Origin: Calliopum simillimum
Taxonomy: Eukaryota; Arthropoda; Insecta; Diptera; Lauxaniidae
Reading direction: 5' to 3'
DNA: 64,000 bases
Assembly: GCA_951812925.1 (NCBI GenBank)
Contig: OX638372.1
Span: forward strand, 54,868,028-54,932,027
This document shows, piece after piece, positions 1-11,734 of this stretch; the stretch's first letter is position 1, and the number at the start of each line of letters is the position of its first letter. The notes below the pieces were generated by a model. It was not told the origin of the DNA, made no database searches, and saw nothing but the letters and a program-made list of their open reading frames with translations. The position numbers and the translations under genes are program-made.

Positions 1-223
1 AACAAAATTGAGAAACTACACAGAAAATACCCCAAATGCAAGTGATCCAAATTCAAAGGCAGTAGGTGGTTTTTCTGCTGGACAATTCAATTGTAGTGAT
101 TCAAAGTCGGCGAAAATTCCCTATGTACCGATTCATGTTGATGAGCACAATGTCATCGAAGGTGCCAAAGAAATTTTGAGTGTTATTCGTCCACAATGGG
201 ATCTTAAGGATGTTGAATTTAAG
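1..223 (+). CDS. eas: Ethanolamine kinase (easily shocked), 5' internal exon, partial at window edge
   Basis: This exon carries the N-terminal part of an ethanolamine kinase, the cytosolic enzyme that phosphorylates ethanolamine in the first step of the CDP-ethanolamine route to phosphatidylethanolamine. The frame is open from base 2 and contains the stretch IPYVPIHVDEHNVIEGA, followed by IRPQW, as in insect Eas proteins. No ATG is visible, so the true start and probably more coding sequence lie upstream of the window. The exon ends at a GTAATG donor after a complete Lys codon (phase 0). The next exon, beginning KFTDGITNKL at 17526, is also phase 0 and continues the family sequence. The intron between them is 17.3 kb and full of repeats. 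Identity is strong; the left boundary is unknown. Confidence 0.9.
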
Positions 224-299
224 GTAATGTTTTGAAATGTTTTCTCATTATTATTATTATTTTTTTTTTTTTTTTGAAGGAATTAATGATAAAAAATTG

Positions 300-900
300 T
301 GTCATCAAAAAATTTCGTTCGGGTCTAGTTTCAGAGATAGTACCAGGAGACCGATCCCTGCTCGGTCGGCAATCTAATGCTATTCGTATCTTTTCGGCTC
401 AAATGTTCATGCTTTCGAAATGATAAATTCTCCAATTGAAAATAACAATAAGAAAAAATTCGAATAATATCGAACGATATCGAAAAAAATATAAAAAGAT
501 CAAAATATATGTTTTCTGATGAAAATTTTCAAATAGTCCTATAGAACCCCTGATATATCAATAATAGTCTCTTTAACAACACAAACGATTGACACTGTAT
601 TTGTCGAAATCGGCTTAGTAGCTTTTTATGATAAAGTGAAAATTTCATTTTCAAATGACAATCTCACATCCAACCTCAGCTCCCATCCAATCTCTCATAT
701 ATAGTAGATCACAGATTTCACAAATGACATCATTTAACTTACTTGTATGGGACGTACCATGCCCGCTTATGATATTTTGAGTACTTTTAGCTCAGAGCAA
801 CTTTAATTTTTGCATAAACCTTTGTCTTGATGGCGTAAAAATTAGGTTAAATACAGGATTTCTACTCCAACATAAAACTTTTCCACATCAAATTGATCTT
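300..900. repeat. Dispersed repeat fragment related to 47147-48300
   Basis: The words GGAGACCGATCCCTGCTCGG and CATGCTTTC.AAATGATAAA occur here and again at 47147-47345. About 400 bp further on, a GTATGGGACGTACCATGCCC word followed by GATATTTTG matches the GTATGGGAGGTTCCACGCGC ... GATATTTTG block at 47915 and 48340. Two positions with the same order of words indicate one dispersed non-autonomous family. Its class is not evident. Confidence 0.55.
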
Positions 901-2289
901 TTTCAAATTCAATTTCAAATTTTTCCAAATCAAAATAATTTTTTTCTAAATTCCTTCCGTTTTTCCAAATGTTTCCAAAACCTTTTCAAATCAATTAAAA
1001 CTATTCCCAAATCAAAGTAAACTTTTTAAAAAGTTGTTACAAAAATTTCTTATAAATGCTACGTATTGTTGGATATTAAATTACACATATAATTTTTTAA
1101 ATTGTAATAACTCTCAAACATGCAAGGAAAATAAAGTATTTTGAGAAATATCTCCAAATCTGTAAATGGCACACTAAAAAGTAATATAAGTTTTGTGAAA
1201 TTTCGCTGTGAAGGTAACCATTAGCGAGTTTTTTGCAAAAAACAGATTTTCACGACCTTTGAACTTGAATATCTTGACACTCTGGCATGAGATTGTAAAC
1301 ATCTCCTTAGAAATCGGCAAAAAAATTTATAAAAAAGTTAATCTTTATAACTTTAATTGGGCAATTTGCCCCATATTTTTATTTGTCTAGAATAATTTGC
1401 TTATAGAATATAAATTAATTAATGTATCTATGATTGATCAGCTTCAGTTTGTCTATCTAATGTTGTTAAGTCCAAAAGTAAGGTCATGGCAAAACCTAGA
1501 TCATACAAGCAAAACTGCTTTCTATAACCCAGTTTAAAAATGATTTATGTATAAAAAAATGTTTTTGCAAAATTAAATCAAGATTGCAACTATTTTGGCG
1601 AAATAAAAGCACTAAAATATTTAAAGTTATGTACAACTTGTATCACTATACAGTATTTTTCCATTGGCCATATCTCCTTAGTTTATGCTTCAAATTATGC
1701 TGTTGATCACTAATTTTACATACAGTTGATTTTATATGTTCTGATTGCATTCCAGGTAGTTCAACAAACACTTGTCACGCCTAACAACATGTTAATTTCA
1801 TTTACTATGCTAATCAATTTTCAAAATTATTACTTCATATACATACTATATACGTATGTCTTATGTCTCATTAACAGTTTTACTTTGCATTTCAAAAAAA
1901 TAGCAACTAAAACGATGATAGCCTAAGAGCATTACTCTCTAACTTGCGTTATGACAGGTTATCAGGTTATCTTGCCAACAAGCGAACTAATTTGATAACG
2001 TTTCATAGAATATTCAAAGCAAGAGTTCGTTTTTTATTTTAAAATGTGCCTGATGAATGAAAAGTCCAAAAGTACATAATGCTTGGCATTTTAATCTGGG
2101 CGGTAAATATTCGCAGTAGTCCGATTTCGAACTTTTTTAATCAGCAAACGCCAGATGAAAAAAAGTAAAAGTGTAAATAAAAATATTAAAATTTGCCAAA
2201 TAATTATTGCGCACTAAAATATTCGTAGTAACGCAACCAAAAAAAAAAAAACTAGTAGCAGTGTTACCTTTGGCCTAGCCAAACATTAA
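901..2289. other. AT-rich intronic sequence, nothing recognised
   Basis: This is part of eas intron 1. There is no conserved coding sequence, only short chance ORFs. The stretch near 880-1030 is rich in TTTTCCAAATC words, a degenerate simple repeat. Confidence 0.5.
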
Positions 2290-2815
2290 ATACTCTACAC
2301 CGCTTTTTTTATTGTTGTACGGGAGGTGCCACGCCTTCTTGTTTAAATTCACATAGCTTTTGCTCAGATCTATCACTTGCTGTTCTCAATGTCTGAGTGA
2401 AATTTGGTTGGATTATCTAAAAAAAACGCTTTTAGTATAGCATTTTAAAACTTTTGCTTACCGTCCCTATTATTTTTTTGTTTTGGTTGCATTGTCGTGA
2501 AAAATACTCCTAAAGTTGATTTTGAAAATATCTTTTGTATGTTCGGTAGGCGTATCCGTTAACCGATATCGCTCATTTTCAATAAGACGTGACGACGGAG
2601 GCTGTGAACGAAATTTCATCGAACTATCTTGCCCCCAAATATATTAAAATGATTTCAACCGACAGACAGACGGACATGGCTAAATTGACTCAGGATGTGG
2701 CGCTGATCAAGAATATATATACCTTTCCATACCTGTCACGCTTGCTTCTCTGCGTTATAAACGAAAGGACAAAGTGAATGTACCCTGGGTGTAGGGTATT
2801 AAGAACTTGCAAGTA
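2290..2815 (+). repeat. DINE-1/INE-1-like non-autonomous repeat
   Basis: The block contains the ordered landmarks of the fly DINE-1 family: AACCGATATCGCTCATTTTC, then CGACAGACAGACGGACATGG, then CTGATCAAGAATATATATAC, ending at a GTACCCTGGGTGTAGGGTAT-type word. DINE-1 (INE-1) is a non-autonomous Helitron-type repeat common in fly introns. The match is by remembered landmark words, not an alignment. A GGTGCCACGCC word upstream at about 2325 recurs in other repeats of this window. Confidence 0.55.
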
Positions 2816-4669
2816 ATTCACTAAACAAAGAATGTTTTTCGCTAAGTTTAAAGAGTATTTGATTTTTAACCAGTCACGGCTGCTCCTATTATAATTCAAA
2901 TATCAAAATATTTGACAAAAAGAGTTTAATTACTACAGGTGTTAACCTGCTTAGCTATTCTGTTTAAAGCTGTATAACAGGGGCTGCCAAACTTTGTGTG
3001 ACGATTCGGTTTTATCGGTTTGGCTTAAGCCCAAGATACAATTGTTCGTGACGAGATGCGTCTGCGTTTTTTAACCATCTCAAATTATACTAATTTATAG
3101 TGATCCGAATATATCAACAGTTAAGAACGAGATCCGGATGATTTCTGAAAAATACTTGTCAAGATTGAGTAATCATACGAACGTACTTTCTTTCAATCTG
3201 TAGGATGATATGTGCAAATTTAGTAGTACAGCTAAAGAGACATCATATCCTCGGATTTACCTTTCAAAAGTGTTTAAATTGTACCTATGTATTTGATTGT
3301 AATATTATACAAATCTTAATTTTTAACTTTGCATTGCACCACACCTCAGCCTCCTGGCTTTAGTTTCTGCGAAACTTAAAGTAATCATTTTTAACAAAAA
3401 GCGCTTAATAAGATTATTTACTCAACCTCATAAGCTCATTTTAAACGTTCATTAAATTCGTGCATCTTACTTTTTTGACTGGCCCGTTTTGAAAAAGTAC
3501 TAAAAAAACCCAAGTTGAACTAAGATTATTTGTCTGAACTCAAATACAAAAAAGAAAAAAAAAAAAATGTGTTCCTTCCTTCGTGAGTAGAATCACCCAA
3601 ATACATTTTGTCTTGATTTTTCTATTGTGCTTTAAAAAAGTATGGAGGACAGAAATGCTTGATCCTTTATTTACCTTCTCTTTACAATATCTGTTTTAGA
3701 AATATTAATTCATTGCATGCACTTAAATAAAACTAATTATTGTCTTATCAAAAATTTCCTTTAATACATTTTATTTCTTGGTTTTTCTTTTATGCTTAAA
3801 AAAAACATACAGAACGTACATGCTTGAACCCTTATTTACCTTCACTTCACTTAACAATATTTGTTTAAGAAATATTATTGCAATTTATTGCACGAACCTT
3901 AATAAAACTTATTACTGTCTTATCAAAAATTGCATTGAAATTTTCAAATTAAATATAAGATGTTTTTAATTTGCAACATTATAACTAAAACGTAGTGAAT
4001 AAAGTATTTTTTAGCAAGGAAAAAAGTTATCAGTTTTGTTAGCTATCGATGCACGCATGTCAGCAACTTTTAATTAACAACTTGTAAGTGAAACATGAGT
4101 GCTTTTTTAAAATATTGCTTTGTTGAACGATACTACTAATAAATATAATTTTAGTATTTGCGGTATTTTACAATATTATTTATTGATTAAGCCTATTGTT
4201 TATTTTCTTATATTTGTACTTAAATGTGTTAATCAAGGCCATAACTTGAGGCTAAGTTGTTTAAGTAAACGAAACAAGCTTCTCTTCTTCGATATAAATT
4301 CAAAAACTGCATTAGTTTGCTTTTCATATCTAAATATCTGGCAATATATTTTGTCAAAACAATCAAATTCAAAATTGACAACTTTTTAGGAGAGCTGAAA
4401 AACTGCTTATCTGCATCTTCAATGCGCTTTTTCTGTCAGCTGTCAAACTGTTGTCCTTTTTTGGTTGGCAATCGCACAAATGGCGGAAAATTCAAATCTT
4501 GCGTTAGTTATGGGACACCCTTATAACTTTGGAACTAAAACCATAGACACATGACGATTACACTAAAAAAGCATATTTACTTTTTATATATGTGACAAAA
4601 ATCCTGGAAAATTGTCATATCTCGAGTGATGTTGTTTTGGTCAAAAGTTCGCAGATATATTGGGATCCC
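2816..4669. other. AT-rich intronic sequence with a local duplication
   Basis: No gene is visible. Two adjacent segments, about 3590-3760 and 3765-3960, are diverged direct copies. Both contain a TCTTG.TTTTTCT start, a CTTGA.CCTTATTTACC-type word and an AATTATTGTCTTATCAAAAAT-type end. This indicates a local tandem duplication of about 180 bp. Confidence 0.45.
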
Positions 4670-5660
4670 TTTCATATCTTGAAAATCAAAATCTTGAAAA
4701 AGCCAAATCTTGAAAAAAAGCAAAATCTTGAAAATCAAAATTTTGAAAAAAAAAATTTCGAAAAAAAATAATCTTGAAAAAAATATATTGGATATATTAT
4801 GGAATCCCTTTTAAATTTTGAAAAAGCAAAGTCTTGGAAAAACGCAAAATCTTGAAAATCAAAATTTGGAAAAAAAAAATCTTGAAAAAAATATATTGGA
4901 TATATTGCATGGGATCCCTTCTAAATCTTGAAACTCAAAATCTTGAAAAAGCAAAATCTTGAAAAAAAGCTAAATCTTGAAAATCAAAATCTAGAAAAAA
5001 AAAATCTTGAAACAGAAAATCTTGAAAAAACAAAATCTTGAAAAAAATAATCTTGAAAAACAAAATCTTGAAAAAAATATATTGGATATATTCTATACTG
5101 ATCCGCGGCCGAAGGCCGCCGCGAAGCCGGTGTCGGATGTCTGAAGGGTTGAAATCCTGAGCAGCGGCCGTAGGCCGCCCACTTACCCCTACTATTATGT
5201 TAAATTACTGCGGCAATTTTGATGTTTTTTTCAAGATTTTTTTTTTCAAGATTTTACTTTTCAAGATTTTGATTTTTCAAGATTTTGTTTTTCAAGATTT
5301 TGATTTTCAAGATTTTGACTTCAAGATTTTGGTTTTCTAGATTTTAAAATTCTGTCAAAAGACCCCAACCCCTTATATAATATATGGGTTGGTGTCGTTT
5401 GACAGAATTTCAGAATCTAGAAAACCAAAATCTTGAAGTCAAAATCTTGAAAATCAAAATCTTGAAAAATCAAAATTTTGAAAAATCAAAATCTTGAAGC
5501 CGGTGTTGGATGTCTGACAGTTTTAAATCCTGAGCAGCGGCCGCAGACCGCCCACTTACCCCTACTATTAATTTAAATTACTGCGGCAATTTTGATGGTT
5601 TTTTCAAGATTTAGGTTTTCTAGATTTTGAAATTTTGTCAAAAGACCCCAACCCAGATAT
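4670..5660. repeat. Composite palindromic array built from TCTTGAAAA words
   Basis: The word AAATCTTGAAAA is repeated many times on the plus strand from 4670 to 5080, and its complement TTTTCAAGATTTT from 5225 to 5345. Near 5385 the two orientations face each other across GGGTTGGTGTCGTTTGACAG, forming a long hairpin with arms of about 100 bp or more. A GC-rich unit starting GAAGCCGGTGT and containing GCGGCCG and CCCACTTACCCCTACTATTA appears twice in direct orientation, at about 5113-5212 and 5496-5595. No ORF is present. It looks like a non-autonomous fold-back element whose arms expanded by slippage. Confidence 0.75.
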
Positions 5661-6794
5661 ATTATATTATCAATACGTATAAATGTATTTAGCGACTTTA
5701 TCCTTTTAACATGAGCTTTAATGCGCCATAATTTAGTTTGTTTAATTTGTTTGCTTTGTTCTTTCATTATTTTAGCAACAGGTTTACATTTCATGTGCAA
5801 AAAATACCATATCTTAACACGCAAAATCAATTAACATATTTGTGTTAACTTTATTATTTGCAAATAGATACTTTGGTTTAAGACTTTCAGCAGTACTCAA
5901 ACTTATTCAGTGAAGAATTTTTTATTTTAGCCAAAAAAGATTTTTTTAAAGTTTATGTCAAATATATTGCCAGAATAAACAGATATAAGGTGGCAATTAG
6001 GTATTAAAACTAAAGTCTAGTTAAGTACAGTTAAACTTGCTGAAGGTAAAGTTTTATGGCGAAAATTATGGCTACCCGATGCCGTTTAAAATATATTTAT
6101 ATGCGCCATGTGCCTGAAACTTTAGAGCAAGGATAACTCAGATTTCAGATCTGATAGAGAAAACCAGTTTAGGATTCAGCGACCGCAAATGAACAAAAAA
6201 AAGTTTTCGAGATCTCATTAAAAATTCTTGTTGTACAGTGTAATTGTTGAAATTTCATAATAAAAATCGTATGACTTTTTTTCTCTGTGCATGCTAAATT
6301 CCAAATTTGTTCAAATACGCGGGAGGTCAAGTTAAAACATTTAAACTGGTTATTTTATCTATGGTATAGCTAGTCAATGCAAATGTTTTAATTTATAATT
6401 TTATGGCAAATTTATGTATAGCATATAAAAAACAACAAGCCATTTTCAAATATAAGTACTATCCAATATGTTCAGTGAGATACTATTTCAAAATACAATA
6501 AAAAATTTTTCCAATGGAATTGCGTCTGAATTCTTATTTATTATTAAAAATGATATTGGATTGGCTTAAAATGTATGTATTATATTAATAAGTGTTATCT
6601 TGAAGCTAATATATGTATGTAACAAAATTGTTTCTACGTCTGTTGCCAAAAAGAGTGTTTAAATAATAAAAAAATGAATCAAACAAAAAAAAAAAAAACG
6701 ATTATATTACGTCGTCAGATTTACGTACTTTGTTCCATACTATAGGATTGTGGCGTCACAATGAAAGCTTATTTCATATAAACTAAATTATGTA
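5661..6794. other. AT-rich intronic sequence, nothing recognised
   Basis: Part of eas intron 1. No conserved ORF, RNA gene or clear inverted repeat was found by eye. Confidence 0.5.
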
Positions 6795-7745
6795 GGGGAG
6801 ATTGGGGAGTTTTGCAACAGAGGGAGTTGTGCAATATGTCGATGAATGTCAAATGACGGTAGTTGTCATGTGACCAACAACTGTAAATTGTTTGTCTTGC
6901 CACGATCTAACTTTTTCACTAGCACTCGTCGCGTCAACTTCATTGTGTGTTGAACAAATTTGTCGGAAAGTTTCATTGGCCTCTTGTGTTTGCCGTGTTT
7001 CTAGGCACTTGTTGAAGCTGATCATAAAGGTCAATATATACAAAAGATTCCTTTGTGAATACCATTTCAACGCATGAAAGTAATGATGCATAAACATTCA
7101 ATGTATCGATGACGCTGTGGCCATTTTGAATATGTAGAAAGTGAGGAGCTGCGCAACAAAACGCCACATTTGACAGTTTTTAACCTGAGTTCGCATTTTT
7201 CATGCGTATATCGAATTATTTGTGAATAATTCGTATGTTTTATGCAATCTGATGGATTTTTGTTGGTAGTCATCATGCCAAGTCGTAACCATCGTGCGAC
7301 TAGCAAACCACCGAGTGATATCAATGCCATAGTGGTTGCAATCAAAGAGTTAATTTAATAAAGAATTTTCATCAAAATATGCAATTTTCTTCAATTTAAA
7401 ACTGTGCTGTACGACTCCCCACGTGTTGCACAACTCCCCAAAAACGTGTCTTTTGCGCTAACAAGCATAACTTTTAGTTTTTTTTTAAATTTCAACTGAA
7501 TCCTTTAGCCACAAATTGTGTTTTGAGGCATACTAGAGATTCTATATGTGACCTGGTCTATGAAAAGGGGAAACAACTTTTAAAGGTCAATTTATGCGGC
7601 AAAAAATTGGAAAATTAATTTTTTTTTGACACCTAAGCACCCTTTTCATAGAACAGGTCACATATACTGATATGCTTAAAAAAAAATGAATTTCATAGTT
7701 TTTTCCCCTGAAACCAAACCTGTCGCACAACTCCCCATTCTCCCC
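6795..7745. mobile_element. Element A: TA-flanked DNA element with GGGGAGTTNTGCAACA iterons
   Basis: Terminal inverted repeats begin GGGGAGATTGGGGAGTTTTG on the left and, reverse-complemented, GGGGAGAATGGGGAGTTGTG on the right. Each is flanked by TA, consistent with a TA target duplication. The word GGGGAGTTNTGCAACA and variants occur next to both ends and again inside, facing left at 7405-7445. A short frame at 7275 encodes MPSRNHRATSKPPSDINAIV and a few more residues. It resembles the start of pogo-type transposases (basic MP.R...K then a helix-turn-helix beginning) but stops after about 26 codons. The element is 951 bp and has no complete transposase, so it is probably non-autonomous. It shares its architecture with elements B and C. 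Confidence 0.65.
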
Positions 7746-8729
7746 TACTTATTGTCACATAGTTTACTTTGTAAAAAAAAAACATTATTGAAGTTTTTCG
7801 TTAAACAGTTCTACAATGGTTTTCCATTCCTGGTTCTTAGTTTGCAGAAATCGCTTTTTCAACGTAAATTTGAAATCACATCACACTTACATTAATTAAT
7901 CTTTGCCTTTTAAATTTCCCAATTGGAGCATTACTTACTAAGCTACATCCATTTCAACTCCATTTCAACCTGTACTTCAATGGATGAAAACTTGGAGAGT
8001 ACATAATGATAATTGTAAGAGTAAAAAGATAAATTTTAATAAAGAAGTTTATGACTTTCTTATGCCATTGTCAAATATTTATTACACTTTACCGCAGAAG
8101 TGTTCAATATGCTTGAATACAACGCTATCTACCTGCTCAGTAATGATTATTTAAACTCACGTCATGATAGAAAAATCTAATTTAAGATTTGTAAATAGGA
8201 GTTCTCAGTTCCCCATAATCGGCTATAAAATCCGAGAATGATAAGAACAATTTTGAATTTGGAAGCTTGTGCTATCTTTTTCTATAGCAAAATAGTTCGA
8301 ATTTTGTACTTGGCTTGGTTTACCATCGTTTACCGAAAGAAATCCAGGTACTCCATAGAGAGCTAAATTTTAATATTTCCATCTGTTTTGAATTACTTCG
8401 CACTCAGGGGTATGAATAATTTACAATATTCGGGCATTGCTATTAAATAATTTAAAGTAATTAAGTTAAGTTATTCATTTATAATTTGTTTATATGTCGT
8501 TATCTGTAAGGATTTTACTCTTAATCACATTATGTTTAACTATCAAAATGCGTGATAAGATAAAGAAACACAAATGCGTAGCTTTGCAATCAATTAAGTA
8601 TTCGCCGAGAAAGTTTTTAAGATAAAAAGATTATGGCTTAATAAAGGTATACAAGTTTTTAGCTCTTTTAAAAGAAAAGTACCGAAAAAAAGAGAGCATA
8701 AACACATTGGGAATTTTTTAGAAAATTAA
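7746..8729. other. AT-rich intronic sequence, nothing recognised
   Basis: Part of eas intron 1. Only short chance ORFs and simple A/T tracts are visible. Confidence 0.5.
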
Positions 8730-8990
8730 ATCTAATATATAAAAATTAAAGTTTGTGTGTTCGTTTTTTATGAACTCGAAGACCACTAGACCGATTTCGA
8801 TAAATCAGGGAAAGATTATAGGCTAGAAAAATGGGTGGTGCCACGCCTCTAAAAACAAAATTCAACATATCTGTGAAACTGTTCTAACCACATGGGTGAA
8901 ATTTGTTATATGTATATGTAAAGGGCACTGAGCGAGTGATCTTACATTAGAATTTTATAGTCGCAATCAGACACAAGTTTGCTATAAGCT
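8730..8990 (+). repeat. Helitron-like or RTE-like dispersed repeat fragment
   Basis: The stretch starts TCTAATATATAAAAATTAAA, followed by GTTTGTGTGTTCG and ACCACTAGACCGATTTCGAT, the layout of very common non-autonomous insect repeats with Helitron-like 5' ends. It continues into GGTGGTGCCACGCCTCT, a word shared with repeats elsewhere in the window. No 3' hairpin was identified, so the class is tentative. Confidence 0.4.
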
Positions 8991-10498
8991 AGTGTAATTA
9001 TTTCTGTGGCAATAAAGAACATTCATTAATGTTCTATGTAATGGCCTAGCTGCCCAACTCCTCTGAACATATTTAGTAAATTAACTTTGAAAGGAAAAAT
9101 CAGTAATGTCATTGAAAATACAGACACATATTATCAATTAACAGTGGTAGTCTTTTTTCTTAATGGAATATTTAATGCAAACCATGTTTTTAAAATTTTA
9201 TAAAATGTACTATCTAACCCGGCACACGTTGTTCTGCAATTTCTTGTAGGTTGTGCAATGATTTTATTATGGATCATGTCATTCTTTACTGTCTATATCA
9301 GAGTTTTAAGCGGGGTACGCTATTGAAAATTTATGTCGAGGTCCAGAAAAAACTCTGTAGAGTCTCCATAATCTAAACACCCAAAATTAATTCCCTGTTC
9401 GGATTAACTAAGAGTTTGGATTATGGTATGTATGCTGTATTATACAATAGATAGGTATATTTTAGTGGACTTTTGACAAAAGAACCAACTAAGATAAGAC
9501 AAATTTTTCAGAATTTTAGTCATAAAAATATAATTTTAATACGATTCCATTGGTGTAATCCCTATGTCTATGATATTTAGCATGGTACAATTATAGAGGT
9601 AGCGCCAAATTGTCAAAACGAACAAAGCAGAGACAAAATTGGTAGCAAGTTCTGTTAATAAGGGCAAAGCGGAGAACGAAATCAACCAATCAATCGCCTA
9701 GAAACAAATGTCAAAATCAGAAAACTGTAAAATTGTTGTTTTGCTAGTTAATTTTTGCTACCAAAAAAGAAGAACAAGAAACGTGTCAGTTACTGACATT
9801 ACCTTGTTAACTGTATCATGATGGTTAGTTTCAAAAATATAAGGGTATCCCGTAAGTCATGCAATTTGAATTTGCCGCCATTTGGGCGATAAGGTGTTGC
9901 CAATTAAAAATAGAAGACAGTTTGACAGCTGACAGTTTATGGTTAGTAAAAACCTAATAAAAGAGACGATTAACTTCTCCTGAAAAGTTGCCAATTTAAT
10001 GTTAGGTTCTTTTGCCACAGATTTGTACTTAAAAATCAATGGGACATAAAGTTAGGTACAAGCGGTGTTTTCAAAGTGGACGGCCGTTAATCTTGAGCGA
10101 TATTGATTCTTTAATTAAATGCATTTTTGAAGTTTTACAAGCAATGTGGAGCCCACTCTAAAATTCTTCGGCGGATGTTTTTCTACATGTTTGGAAGGAA
10201 GTGTCTTCCTGCAAGTCTATAGTCTCCATTTGGAGAAAGGGCTTTGAAAGACCGAGCAACTTCGCAGCCCAACAGTCCATTCTACAGCTGGAAAACTTCA
10301 AAAGGATTTTAAGAGTCACGACAAATTTTTTATTTCTGCAAATTTCTTCCTAAGATTTCACATAAGATTTTAAAAAACTGCAATGTCTATTTCGGACATA
10401 TTTAAATATTTTCATACTTAAGGAATATTGGAAAGTGAATAAATTCTTGACAAAGGTAAATTTATCAAAAACAAAATATTTTTTAAATAATTTATGTA
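8991..10498. repeat. Repeat-derived intronic sequence with CCCGGCACACGTTGTTCTGC word
   Basis: At about 9215 the words AACCCGGCACACGTTGTTCT, TGTAGGTTGTGCAATG and TTTATTATGGAT occur together. Related clusters begin at about 13975, 27610 and 42985. This is a recurrent insect repeat start whose partner 3' end may be the GTGACACGAGATTTTTATAT word at about 13350. No coding sequence is recognisable, and no gene is visible up to 10498. Confidence 0.4.
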
Positions 10499-11734
10499 GG
10501 GGAGGGGGGGCTAGTGTGGACAATTTTTATATAATTACAAAATTATATATGTAAATATGTAAGTTTTGTAATAAAGTAATTTTTAGCGATTACTTACACC
10601 TCTTGCCTTCATAATTGCATCAATAGTTATGATTTTTTATTTTTATAAATGCTTTATTAATGCATTTTAAAAAGAGCTTACATTTGTCCACACTAGCCCC
10701 TTACACGGGGCTAGTGTGGACAACCATTGATTTAACTGGGGGCTAATGTGGACACCATAAGAAACTTGATAATTCATACAAAAACGTTAAGCAAGAGTTC
10801 AGATACATGTTTATTCAAGAAAATAATGATGTAATACAAATAATAATACAAATAAAAAATTAACTGCTATCCCATGTTGTGTTTGAAGAAATTTATATCA
10901 AACTTCATATAACTTGCTGATCGAGATATTCCCGGCAGTTGTTGTGCTTGTGGTAGCTTTGCCACTAATTCATTTCGGTGAATTTGGCTGGTATCCGGTA
11001 TATCGGGATACGTGAATCTGTCGTTCTTTCTTTTTAGAAACGTAATGTCGAAATCTGGAGAACCGTGGATCGTGACAATTTGGCCAATATTAAATACTTT
11101 TTGTCCATGTTGTTTTAAACTTCATATAACATGCTGATCCCGATGTTTCCGATAGTTGTTGTGGTTGTGGCAGCTTTGCCACTATTTCATTTCGGTAAAT
11201 TTCGCTGGTATCTGGTAAATCGGGACACGTGAATCTGTCGTTCTTTCTTTTTAGTAACGTACTTTCTTGGAACGGCTTTTAGAAATGGTCTGACGATTTC
11301 TGGAGTCATTTCAGCTGCTGCGGACATGTCCACACTAGCCCCATTTCAGTTGTCCACACTAGCCCCTTCATGTCTTTTTAAACAAAAATATTTTTTTTTT
11401 AATCTTACGGTAAAGTTCTTCAAAAATAATTTCAATGGTTTAAATAAACACTATTTTAAGTTGTATTATCTATTAACACAACAGCAGAAGAATAATTAGT
11501 TTAAAAGTATCACTTAAATTACGAAACAACAAAAAAATTACTTTTTGCTGCATAAAACACGTTTGGTCACGTTATCATGGAAAGCTGAACTGTCAACAAA
11601 TGAATTTTTTTCTGGTGATGCAGAGTGCAAATACCAACTTGAAAAATATAACACAGAAACAAAAAATTCAAAACGGCGTGAGAATTTGAATTTGTCCACA
11701 CTAGCCCCCAGTCCACACTAGCCCCCCCCTCCCC
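10499..11734. mobile_element. Element B: TA-flanked DNA element with GGGGCTAGTGTGGACAA iterons
   Basis: Ends are inverted GGGGAGGGGGGGCTAGTGTG repeats flanked by TA on both sides (10497-10498 and 11735-11736). The word GGGGCTAGTGTGGACA occurs about eight times: at the left end, as a head-to-head pair around 10684-10722, at 10738 (GGGGGCTAATGTGGACA), twice around 11325-11370, and twice at the right end. The copies near the right end point left and those near the left end point right. The interior carries a duplicated, broken transposase fragment on the minus strand. Size is 1236 bp. The family name is unknown to me. Confidence 0.7.
10865..11345 (-). pseudogene. Duplicated C-terminal fragment of a pogo-type transposase
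   Basis: Two direct copies of a segment of about 150 bp, about 218 bp apart (roughly 11118-11268 and 10895-11050), read in the same minus-strand frame. Both encode a peptide of the form LKRKNDRFT.PD.PDTS, then RNE.VAKLPQ.QQL and YMKF. Upstream of the first copy the strand reads EMTPEIVRPFLKAVPRK. These patterns resemble the linker and C-terminal domain of pogo/Jerky-type transposases, where a PDIxDxS...DIV..LP...YMKF layout is usual. Frames change between the pieces and no DDE core is present, so this is a relic. The family assignment is by pattern memory only. Confidence 0.45.

Noticed and set aside
4670..5345. CRISPR-like array
   Set aside because: The repeats are short, contiguous and degenerate, without unique spacers, and the genome is clearly eukaryotic.
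6849..7345. Several overlapping ORFs of 61-92 codons on both strands in element A
   Set aside because: They overlap in conflicting frames and none resembles a transposase apart from the short MPSRNHR start at 7275; they reflect a locally less AT-rich stretch.
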